The notes below the pieces were generated by a model. The model was not told where the DNA came from. It searched no databases and saw only the letters and a program-made list of their open reading frames with translations. The position numbers were made by a program, and so were the translations under genes. Shown here piece after piece: positions 53,955 through 61,445 of a DNA stretch of 64,000 bases. How positions within the stretch are numbered: the stretch's first letter is position 1; every line of letters starts with the position of its first letter. This DNA is from Phenylobacterium deserti (GTDB lineage: Bacteria; Pseudomonadota; Alphaproteobacteria; Caulobacterales; Caulobacteraceae), in NCBI RefSeq assembly GCF_003254705.1, contig NZ_QFYR01000005.1:124001-188000 (forward strand). The letters are read 5' to 3'.

Positions 53955-56392
53955 GTCCCTCGCGGCTTGGCTCTCGCCGTCGGCGCGGCGGTCGCGGGAT
54001 CTTCCGGCCAGACGTGCTTGGGATAACGGCCGCGCATATCCGAGCGGACATCCTTCCACGACCCCTTCCAGAAGCCCGGCAGGTCCTTGGTCGTCTGAAT
54101 CGGCCGGTGCGCGGGGGACAGCAACGACAGGGTGAGCGGGGCGCGGCCGTTCGCGACGGCCGGATGCTCTGACAGACCGAACACCTCCTGGACGCGGACA
54201 TCGACCCGCGGGCCGCCCTCCGCGGCGTAGTCGATGGCGAAGCTGTTGCCGGTAGGCGCGGTCCAGCGGGCAGGCGCCTGCGCCTCGATCTGGCGCTGCA
54301 GCTCCCAGGGGATCAGGGTGCGCAGCGCGCCGTCGAGAACATCGGCCTTCAGGGCTGACAGCGAGCGAACGCCCGCCAGCAGAGGCGTCAGCCAGTCGTC
54401 CAGGGACTGCAGCAAGGCGGCGTCCCCAAGGTCGGGCCAGGTGTCGTCGAAGCGGCGCAGGAAGGCGACCCGCTCACGCAGGGAGGTCGCCGCCTCGCCC
54501 CAAGGAAGAACGCGGACCCCTTCGCGCCGGACGCGCTCAGCCAGGGCGGCGGCGATAAGGGCGGGATCTGGATTGTCGTCCACCTGCTCGCGCACCACGA
54601 GGCGGCCAAGGCGGGTCAGGCGCTTGGCGCGAAGGCGGCCCCCGCCGCTTTCCTCCAGGCGGTCCTCGGTCTCGAACTGGGCGGAGAAGGCGGCGAGCAG
54701 ATCGGCCTCGTCCAGCGGAGCGGCGAGAAGGATACGGTCGCGGCGCTCGCCGCCGCCGAGTTCGGCGACGGCCAGCCAGGTCTCGCGGGCCAGGGCGTCG
54801 GTGGGTTCGAGGTAGGCGCCCCGCCCGCCCGCCAGCTGAAACTCGCCTTGCGGGCCGCGGGCCCGGGCGATGCGTTCGGGATAGGCGAAGGCCAGCAAGA
54901 GACCGTCAGAGAGCGGCTCGCCCGTCCCTTCCCGGCCAGCCAGCTTGGCCCAGCGGGAGGCCAGGGCGCGGGCGTCGCGGCCTCTGGGCGAGCGATCACG
55001 CTCAAGACCCTCCAGCCGGTGGCGCAGATCGGCGTCGCGGCCGCCCAGACCTCGCTCGCTCAGCAGGGCGGCGATGCGCGCCGCGCGCTCCGCCTGCCCC
55101 GTCTGCGCCGCTTTCAGCAACATGTGGCCGAGCCGCGGCGGCAGCGGCGCCTCGGACAGCGCCTTGCCGTGCGGCGTGAGCACGCCCTCCTCCGTGGTCG
55201 CTTCCAGGCGGGTCAGCAGGCTACGCGCCTCGCTGAACGCGGCGGCGGGCGGCGGATCTAGAAACGCCAAGCCCGCCGCGTCCGGCGCGCCCCACCGAGC
55301 GAGGTCCAAAGCCAGGCCTGAGAGGTCGGCGTCGAGGATCTCCGGGTCGCCGTAAGCCGGCAAGGCGCGGGTCTCGGCCTCGTCCCAGAGCCGGTAGCAG
55401 ACGCCGGGCTCGACCCGGCCGGCGCGGCCGCGGCGCTGGTCGGCGGCGGCGCGCGAGACGCGCACGGTCGTCAGCCGGGTCAGGCCGCTGGCGGGATCGA
55501 AGCGGGGCACGCGCGCCAAGCCGCAGTCGATCACCACCCGGACGCCCTGGATGGTCAGGCTGGTCTCGGCGATGGAGGTAGCCAGAACCACCTTGCGCCG
55601 GCCGGCGGGCGCGGGGCTGATGGCGCGGTCCTGGTCCCTCGGATCCAGCGCACCGTAGAGAGGGGCGATGTCCACGTCCGCTCGCCGCAACCGCTCGGCC
55701 AGGCGCTCGGCCGTGCGAGCGATTTCGCCTTGGCCCGGCAGGAACACGAGGACGGAGCCCGTCTCCTCCGCCAGAGCCTTTTCGACGGCGCGGACGACCT
55801 GGTCTTCCAAGCGCACGCGATCGTCGCGGCCGAGATAGCGGGTTTCCACCGGAAAGGTGCGTCCCTGGCTCTCCACCACCGGCGCATCGCCCAGCAGGCG
55901 CGCGACGGCGGCGCCGTCCAGGGTCGCGGACATGACCAGGAGGCGCAGGTCCTCGCGCAGAACGCCTTGGGCGTCCCTGGCGAGCGCCAGGCCGAGGTCG
56001 GCGTCCAGGCTGCGCTCGTGGAACTCGTCGAAGATCACGCAAGCAACGCCGGGCAGCTCCGGATCGTCCAGGATCATGCGGGTAAAGACGCCCTCGGTGA
56101 CCACCTCGATTCGCGTGGCGGCCGAGACGCGGGACTGCATGCGCACCCGAAAGCCCACGGTCTGGCCCACCGGCTCGCCCAAGGTGGCGGCCATGCGTTC
56201 GGCGGCGGCGCGAGCCGCCAGACGGCGGGGCTCCAGCACCACGATCTTCCCGTCGCCGCGCCAGGATTCGGCCAGCAGCTCAAGAGGTACAACCGTGGTC
56301 TTGCCGGCTCCGGGCGGAGCCACCAGCACACAGGCCGGCTTGGAGGCGAGCTGCGCCTTAAGTTCGGGCAGGGCTTCGTGGACGGGCAGCAT
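53951..56392 (-). CDS. hrpB: ATP-dependent helicase HrpB
   Basis: The 813-aa DEAH-type RNA helicase has the order VLVAPPGAGKTT (Walker A, about 25), VIFDEFHERSLDADLGLA (motif II), LVMSATLDG (motif III), IAETSLTIQGVRVVIDCGL (motif V) and QRRGRAGRVEPGVCYRLW (motif VI). The C-terminal HrpB-specific domain includes RPIQTTKDLPGFWKGSWKDVRSDMRGRYPKHVWPEDP, the characteristic end of HrpB. The exact function is unclear; related proteins occur in many proteobacteria. Start ATG 56392. Confidence 0.94.
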   Translation of the reverse strand: MLPVHEALPELKAQLASKPACVLVAPPGAGKTTVVPLELLAESWRGDGKIVVLEPRRLAARAAAERMAATLGEPVGQTVGFRVRMQSRVSAATRIEVVTEGVFTRMILDDPELPGVACVIFDEFHERSLDADLGLALARDAQGVLREDLRLLVMSATLDGAAVARLLGDAPVVESQGRTFPVETRYLGRDDRVRLEDQVVRAVEKALAEETGSVLVFLPGQGEIARTAERLAERLRRADVDIAPLYGALDPRDQDRAISPAPAGRRKVVLATSIAETSLTIQGVRVVIDCGLARVPRFDPASGLTRLTTVRVSRAAADQRRGRAGRVEPGVCYRLWDEAETRALPAYGDPEILDADLSGLALDLARWGAPDAAGLAFLDPPPAAAFSEARSLLTRLEATTEEGVLTPHGKALSEAPLPPRLGHMLLKAAQTGQAERAARIAALLSERGLGGRDADLRHRLEGLERDRSPRGRDARALASRWAKLAGREGTGEPLSDGLLLAFAYPERIARARGPQGEFQLAGGRGAYLEPTDALARETWLAVAELGGGERRDRILLAAPLDEADLLAAFSAQFETEDRLEESGGGRLRAKRLTRLGRLVVREQVDDNPDPALIAAALAERVRREGVRVLPWGEAATSLRERVAFLRRFDDTWPDLGDAALLQSLDDWLTPLLAGVRSLSALKADVLDGALRTLIPWELQRQIEAQAPARWTAPTGNSFAIDYAAEGGPRVDVRVQEVFGLSEHPAVANGRAPLTLSLLSPAHRPIQTTKDLPGFWKGSWKDVRSDMRGRYPKHVWPEDPATAAPTARAKPRGT

Positions 56393-56515
56393 GGGGGCGC
56401 TCTAGCGGGCACAACGAGCCCCGCCAAGCCTTGCCGCTTGACCGAACACGCCCAATGAAGCCACGGTCCGTGAAACTTTTTTACGGCGGCCTGGGGGGCC
56501 GCTCTCGGAGGGAAT

Positions 56516-58063
56516 ATGTGGCGTGTTAAGCCGCTCGACGCGATCCTGGCGACCGCGGAAAAGAAATCGCTTCATCGTTCCTTGGGTGCCTTCCAGCTCA
56601 CCATGCTGGGCATCGGCGCCGTTATCGGCACCGGCATCTTCGTTCTGACGGCCGAGGCGGCCCAGAAGGCCGGCCCAGGCATGATGCTGTCGTTCGTGAT
56701 CGCCGGCGTGGTCTGCGCCGTGGCCGCGCTCTGCTACGCCGAAATGGCCTCCATGGTGCCGGTCTCCGGCTCGGCCTACACCTACTCCTACGCCGTCATG
56801 GGCGAGTTGATCGCCTGGATGGTCGGCTGGGCGCTGATCCTCGAGTACGCCGTGGCGGCAGGCGCCGTTTCGGTGGGCTGGTCCGGCTATGTGGTCGGCC
56901 TGATCGAGCACACCTTCCACATCGACATACCCTCGGCGCTGGTGCTGGGGCCCTTCGACGGCGGGATGATCAACCTGCCGGCCATGGCGATCGCGGCCCT
57001 GGTCACCTGGCTGCTGGTGATCGGCACCAAGGAGAGCGCCACGGTCAACGCGATCCTGGTGGCCATCAAGGTGGCGGCCCTGACGCTCTTCATCGTCCTG
57101 GCTCTGCCGGTGATGCGCAGCGAGCAGTTCTCGCCGTTCGCGCCGCTTGGCTTCGGCGGCATCTCGGCGGCCGCGGCGTCGATCTTCTTCGCGTACGTGG
57201 GCTTTGACGCCGTCTCCACGGCGGCCGAGGAGACCAAGAATCCGCAGCGGAACATGCCCATCGGCCTGATCGGCTCGCTTGGCATCTGCACGATCTTCTA
57301 CCTGCTGGTCGCGGCAGGCGTGATCGGCACCGTGGGCGCCCAGCCGGTGTTCGGCGCCGGCGGACAGCCGCTGGACCCGGGCAGCCGCGAGCTGGCCGCC
57401 CAGTGCGCCGCCCTCGGCGACAACGCGGTGGTCTGCTCCAAGGAAGCCCTCGCCTGGACCCTGCGCCAGATCGGCTGGCCTCAGATCGGCAACCTGCTCG
57501 GCCTTGCGGCCGGCCTGGCCCTGCCCTCGGTCATCCTGATGATGATGTTCGGCCAGACCCGCATCTTCTTCGTGATGAGCCGCGACGGCCTGCTGCCGGC
57601 CGCGTTCTCCAAGATCCACCCGAAGTTCAACACGCCCCACGTGATCACCATCATCACGGGCGTGGCTGTGGCGCTCTTCGCCGCCTTCTTCCCGGTGGGC
57701 CAGCTGGCCAACATCTCCAACTCCGGCACCCTGTTCGCCTTCGCGGCGGTGTCGATCGCGGTGATGGTGATCCGTCGCAAGGACCCGACCCGGCATCGCC
57801 CGTTCCGCACGCCGCTGATCTACGTCACGGCGCCGATCGCGATCGCAGGCTGCCTCTATCTGTTCTTCAGCCTCGACCATAAGAGCATCATTCTCTTCGT
57901 GATCTGGGCGGCGATCGGCCTGGCGGTCTACTTCGGCTACAGCCGTTCGCGCAGCCACGTCGGCCGCGGCATCGTCGAGGTGCACGAGGACGATCCCGAG
58001 GTCCCGCCGGTCCCGGTGCCGCCGATGCCCGGCGCGCCGACCCCCGGCAACAAGCAGGCCTAA
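56516..58063 (+). CDS. APC-superfamily amino acid permease (cationic-type)
   Basis: 515 aa with about 12 or more membrane segments. Family signature around GIGAVIGTGIFVLTAEAAQKAGPGMMLSF in the first segment, then ALCYAEMASMVPVSGSAYTYSYAVMGE and FFAYVGFDAVSTAAEETKNPQRNMP. This is the CAT/YfnA type, importing basic or broad-range amino acids with protons. The C-terminal tail is Pro-rich (EVPPVPVPPMPGAP), likely cytoplasmic and flexible. ATG at 56516, with GGAGG upstream. A strong terminator follows at 58085. Confidence 0.92.
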   Translation: MWRVKPLDAILATAEKKSLHRSLGAFQLTMLGIGAVIGTGIFVLTAEAAQKAGPGMMLSFVIAGVVCAVAALCYAEMASMVPVSGSAYTYSYAVMGELIAWMVGWALILEYAVAAGAVSVGWSGYVVGLIEHTFHIDIPSALVLGPFDGGMINLPAMAIAALVTWLLVIGTKESATVNAILVAIKVAALTLFIVLALPVMRSEQFSPFAPLGFGGISAAAASIFFAYVGFDAVSTAAEETKNPQRNMPIGLIGSLGICTIFYLLVAAGVIGTVGAQPVFGAGGQPLDPGSRELAAQCAALGDNAVVCSKEALAWTLRQIGWPQIGNLLGLAAGLALPSVILMMMFGQTRIFFVMSRDGLLPAAFSKIHPKFNTPHVITIITGVAVALFAAFFPVGQLANISNSGTLFAFAAVSIAVMVIRRKDPTRHRPFRTPLIYVTAPIAIAGCLYLFFSLDHKSIILFVIWAAIGLAVYFGYSRSRSHVGRGIVEVHEDDPEVPPVPVPPMPGAPTPGNKQA

Positions 58064-58084
58064 GCGCCCGCTTACGACACAGCG

Positions 58085-58116
58085 AAGGCCCGGGGTTCCG
58101 CCCCGGGCCTTTTCTT
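58085..58116 (+). terminator. rho-independent terminator after the amino acid permease
   Basis: A perfect 10-bp GC stem (AGGCCCGGGG at 58086-58095 with CCCCGGGCCT at 58101-58110) and a TTCCG loop are followed by a T-rich tract TTTCTT. It lies 21 bp after the permease stop and 28 bp before the next start, so it should isolate the permease transcript from the MBL gene. Confidence 0.85.
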
Positions 58117-58144
58117 ATGCGCCGCAAAGGTCGATCTTAGCGCC

Positions 58145-58822
58145 ATGAACGCCGCGTCTTCTCAGCCGCCGATCCGGGCGGTGGTCGTGCCCGTCACGCC
58201 CCTTCAGCAAAATTGCACCATCGTCTGGTGCGCCGAGACCAAGAAGGCCGCCGTGATCGATCCGGGCGGCGAGGTCCCTCGCCTGCTGGATGCGGTTCGG
58301 CAGCAAGGCCTGACGGTGGAGAAGATCTGGGTCACCCATGGCCACCTGGATCACGCCGGCGGGACCGCCGAACTGCAGGAAGCCACCGGCGCGGTGGTGG
58401 AAGGTCCCCATCCGGAAGACCAGTTCTGGATCGCGCAGATGGCCGAGATGGGGGCGCGCTGGGGCCTGCCCGAAGCGCGGATCTTCACCCCCGACCGCTG
58501 GCTGGACGACGGCGACAAGGTCACGCTCGGGAACACCGAGTTCGAGGTCTTCCACTGCCCGGGTCACACGCCGGGCCACGTGATCTTCTTCAATCGCCTG
58601 GCCCGCTTCGCCCAGGTCGGGGACGTGCTGTTCCGCGGCTCCATCGGACGCACCGACTTTCCGCGCGGCAACCATGCCGACCTGATCGCTTCCATCACCC
58701 GCAAGCTCTGGCCGCTGGGCGACGACGTGCGCTTCGTGCCCGGCCACGGGCCGATGTCCAGTTTCGGAGAGGAGCGCCGGTCCAACCCGTTCGTGGCCGA
58801 CCAGGTGCTGGCGCACTCGTGA
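58145..58822 (+). CDS. MBL-fold metallohydrolase (glyoxalase II-like)
   Basis: 225 aa. The metal-binding motif is THGHLDHAGG (HxHxDH, about 65-71), followed by CPGHTPGH near 141 and GDVLFRGSIGRTDF with the bridging Asp. PGHGPMSSF with the last metal His lies near 200. The C-terminal RRSNPF element is typical of the YcbL-like hydroxyacylglutathione hydrolase-like subfamily. Substrate is not proven. Start ATG 58145 follows a terminator, so it begins its own transcript. Confidence 0.88.
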   Translation: MNAASSQPPIRAVVVPVTPLQQNCTIVWCAETKKAAVIDPGGEVPRLLDAVRQQGLTVEKIWVTHGHLDHAGGTAELQEATGAVVEGPHPEDQFWIAQMAEMGARWGLPEARIFTPDRWLDDGDKVTLGNTEFEVFHCPGHTPGHVIFFNRLARFAQVGDVLFRGSIGRTDFPRGNHADLIASITRKLWPLGDDVRFVPGHGPMSSFGEERRSNPFVADQVLAHS

Positions 58823-58871
58823 TTTCAGACAAGAAATTCGCTGGTTACGCCCGAAAGCGAAAATTACGGGC

Positions 58872-59603
58872 ATGGAGACCGCTCTCGACATGACCGCCGG
58901 CGCACGCATCCTCATGGTGGATGACGACCCGGGCATCCGCGACGTCGTCTCCGACTTCCTGGGCAAGCACGGCTACCGGGTCGAAACGGCCGCGGACGCG
59001 CAGGAAATGCAGGCCGCGCTGCAACGCGGATCGGCCGACCTCGTGATCCTGGACGTCATGCTGCCGGGCGAGGACGGGCTGGCGATCTGCCGCCGGCTGT
59101 CCACCGCCGAAGGCGGCCCGCCGATCATCATGCTGTCGGCCATGGGCGAGGACACTGACCGGATCGTCGGCCTGGAACTGGGGGCTGACGACTATCTCGC
59201 CAAGCCCTGCAACCCGCGCGAACTGCTGGCCCGGGTTCGGGCGGTGCTGCGCCGGGCCGAGCAGCGCCCGGCGAGCGACGCCATCGCGGCGGGGTGCGAG
59301 TTCGCCGGCTGGCGTCTGGATCTCGTGCGCCGCGAGCTGCGGTCGCCGCAAGGGGTGGTGGTGAACCTGTCATCCGGCGAGTTCTCGCTGCTGCGCGCCT
59401 TCGTGGAGCGGCCGCAGCGGGTGCTGACCCGCGACCAGCTGCTGGAATACGCCCGCGGTCCCGACAGCGACGCCTTCGACCGGGCGATCGACGTGCAGAT
59501 CAGCCGCCTGCGCCGCAAGCTCGACGACGGCGGCGGCGGCGACCTGATCCGTACGATCCGCAACGAGGGCTACATGTTTTCGGCCAAGGTGAAGCGACTG
59601 TGA
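58872..59603 (+). CDS. OmpR-family response regulator
   Basis: 243 aa. The receiver domain has DDDPG acidic residues (about 17-19), the phospho-acceptor Asp61 (LVILDVMLPGEDG), and Lys in YLAKPCNPREL. The C-terminal winged-helix DNA-binding domain carries LSSGEFSLLRAFVERPQRVLTRDQLLEYARGPDSDAFDRAIDVQISRLRRKL. Start ATG 58872; an alternative Met six codons later has GGAGA upstream. Its stop overlaps the kinase start (GTGA), an EnvZ/OmpR-like pair of unknown stimulus. Confidence 0.93.
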   Translation: METALDMTAGARILMVDDDPGIRDVVSDFLGKHGYRVETAADAQEMQAALQRGSADLVILDVMLPGEDGLAICRRLSTAEGGPPIIMLSAMGEDTDRIVGLELGADDYLAKPCNPRELLARVRAVLRRAEQRPASDAIAAGCEFAGWRLDLVRRELRSPQGVVVNLSSGEFSLLRAFVERPQRVLTRDQLLEYARGPDSDAFDRAIDVQISRLRRKLDDGGGGDLIRTIRNEGYMFSAKVKRL

Positions 59604-60943
59604 GCAGCCTGCGCAGCCGACTGCCGACGGCGCCGCTTTTCGTCCAGCTGTTGACCTTCATGGTGATCAGCCTGGTGGCGGCCCAGGCGATCAGCCTGGT
59701 GCTGCTGTTCAACCTGCCCCCGCCGACCCCCGACTTCTATCGCCTGACCGAGGTGGCGCAGGCGTTCCGAGGCTCGCCGCCGACCTTCACGGACCGTCGG
59801 CCCCTGGAAGTGCGGGTGTCGGACGAGCCGCCGGAGCCGGCGACCGACGCGCGCTTCGCGCCCAAAACCCGGGCCAAGCTGTCCGAGTTGCTGGGCGTGC
59901 CCAAGGATCGGCTGGTGATCGCCGCCCGCGGCGGCCCCTTCGCCGACCGGCGGGTGTTCCGCATCCTGCGGGACCGCGCCGCCCAGGAGGGCGTGCGCGA
60001 GGAGCACTTTCTGCTAGATCCCTTCGAGATCGGGCTGCAAAGGGCCGACGGCAAATGGGTCTCCGTCAGGCCGACTCCCGCCTTCGGCTTGACTCCGTGG
60101 CAGAGCCGGATCGCCATCTGGTTCGTCTTGTCCGGCGTGGCGCTGGCGCCGATCGCCTACCTGTTCGCCCGGCGCCTCTCGGAGCCCATCCGCGGAATGG
60201 CGCGCGCGGCGGAGCGGCTGGGCCGCGATCCCAACGCACCGCCGGTGGACCTGAAGGGCTCGGCGGAGGTGGCGGTCGCCGCGGCGGCGTTCAACGACAT
60301 GCAGGCGCGGCTGGCCCGCTATGTGGACGACCGGACCGCCATGATGGCCTCCATCGCCCATGATCTGCGTACCCCGCTGACCCGACTGCGCTTCCGGATC
60401 GAGAGCGCCCCGGAAGAGCAGCGAGCGAAGATGGCCGCCGATCTCGACCAGATGGAGGAGATGGTCTCCGCCACCCTCGCCTTCGTCCGTGACGCGACCC
60501 GCCCCGGGGAGCGCACTCCGCTCGAGCTGTCGTCCCTGGTGGAGAGCATCTGCGACGAGATGGCTGAGACCGGCGCGCAGTGCGAGGTGCAGAGCGCCGA
60601 TAAGGTGGTGCTGGAGGGCGATCCCATGGCCCTGCGGCGGCTGCTCTCCAACCTGCTGGAGAACGCTCTCAAGTTCGGCGGGAAAGCGCGCGCACGCGTT
60701 CACCAGGACGGCGTCCACGCCGTGGTGGAGGTCGACGACGATGGCCCGGGCATTCCCGACACGGACCTGGAGCGGGTGTTCGAGCCCTTTTACCGGCGGG
60801 AGCCCTCGCGGAGCCGCAAGACGGGCGGCATAGGCCTGGGGCTTGCCGTCGTGCGCACCATCGCCCGGGGGCATGGGGGCGACGTGACCCTCATCAACCG
60901 GCCGTCGGGCGGCCTGACGGCGCGGGTGCAACTCCCCCTGTAG
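59600..60943 (+). CDS. sensor histidine kinase (EnvZ-like)
   Basis: 447 aa from GTG 59600. Two membrane segments bracket a periplasmic loop of about 130 residues (LFVQLLTFMVISLVAAQAISLVLLF and IAIWFVLSGVALAPIAYLFA). A HAMP linker RRLSEPIRGMARAAERLG follows. The HisKA H-box is SIAHDLRTPLTRLRFR with His about 254, then N-box LLENALKFGG, G1 DDDGPGIPD and G2 TGGIGLGLAVVRTIARGHGG. The periplasmic loop is the sensor and shows no recognised domain. Coupled to the regulator gene at 58872. Confidence 0.93.
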   Translation: MSSLRSRLPTAPLFVQLLTFMVISLVAAQAISLVLLFNLPPPTPDFYRLTEVAQAFRGSPPTFTDRRPLEVRVSDEPPEPATDARFAPKTRAKLSELLGVPKDRLVIAARGGPFADRRVFRILRDRAAQEGVREEHFLLDPFEIGLQRADGKWVSVRPTPAFGLTPWQSRIAIWFVLSGVALAPIAYLFARRLSEPIRGMARAAERLGRDPNAPPVDLKGSAEVAVAAAAFNDMQARLARYVDDRTAMMASIAHDLRTPLTRLRFRIESAPEEQRAKMAADLDQMEEMVSATLAFVRDATRPGERTPLELSSLVESICDEMAETGAQCEVQSADKVVLEGDPMALRRLLSNLLENALKFGGKARARVHQDGVHAVVEVDDDGPGIPDTDLERVFEPFYRREPSRSRKTGGIGLGLAVVRTIARGHGGDVTLINRPSGGLTARVQLPL

Positions 60944-61101
60944 GGGAACTTTCCTGCGTGTGTCCGCGCGTGTCGGTTGTACGACATAGCCGGAGCCCCA
61001 AGCGCAGCCGTGACAAAACAACGCGCTAAAAGCGTCTGCACCGAACGCAACCTTGGCAGCGTCTCAATGGTTAGCCTGACCGCAACCTCTAGTGAGACGT
61101 C

Positions 61102-61209
61102 ATGTCCGAGCCGGAAAACAACCCCCCGAAAAGCTTCTCCGACCCGGGTTCCACGCGCCTGCAGGACGCGGTGCGAAACGTCTCGCTCGATCTGCCCCAT
61201 ACCGCCTGA
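61102..61209 (+). CDS. possible 35-aa small protein
   Basis: An ATG at 61102 opens a 36-codon frame (MSEPENNPPKSFSDPGSTRL onward, ending DLPHTA) and stops 19 bp before the KGG gene. The third codon positions are strongly GC, as in real genes here, but the upstream ribosome-binding site is weak. Could be a short leader or real small protein; family unknown. Confidence 0.35.
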   Translation: MSEPENNPPKSFSDPGSTRLQDAVRNVSLDLPHTA

Positions 61210-61228
61210 TTGAGGAGAGAGCGTACCG

Positions 61229-61441
61229 ATGCCCAGCGTTGAATCTGGAAAGCCGCGCGCCCGCCGAGGGTTCGCCGCCATGAACCCCGAACGTCGCCGC
61301 GAAATCGCCCGCAAGGGTGGCGCGAGCGTCCCGAGCGAGAAGCGCAGCTTCGCCAAAGACCGCGACCTGGCCGCTCAAGCCGGCCGCAAGGGCGGTGAAG
61401 CCAGCCGCGGCGGCGGTCGCACCCGCACCCGCGAAGACTAA
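61229..61441 (+). CDS. KGG-motif general stress protein
   Basis: The 70-aa hydrophilic protein starts at ATG 61229 with TTGAGGAGAG upstream. It carries the KGG stress repeats: RGFAAMNPERRREIARKGGASVP and DLAAQAGRKGGEASRGG, as in con-10/GsiB-like proteins that accumulate under desiccation or stationary phase. Arg- and Gly-rich, probably disordered. It sits beside the EgtB-EgtD gene (convergent) in the stress-linked right end. Confidence 0.82.
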   Translation: MPSVESGKPRARRGFAAMNPERRREIARKGGASVPSEKRSFAKDRDLAAQAGRKGGEASRGGGRTRTRED

Positions 61442-61445
61442 GCGG

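Noticed and set aside
60945..60972. GGAAC at the end of the histidine kinase gene as an EcfG promoter for the KGG gene
   Set aside because: No CGTT at 16 or 17 bp; only CGTG at 19 bp.
60982..60993. 12-mer CGACATAGCCGG matching (reverse) CCGGCTATGTCG at 15707
   Set aside because: Considered a shared promoter element because GCTATGTC resembles a Caulobacter -10 box, but no suitable -35 at proper spacing was found for either; could be chance.
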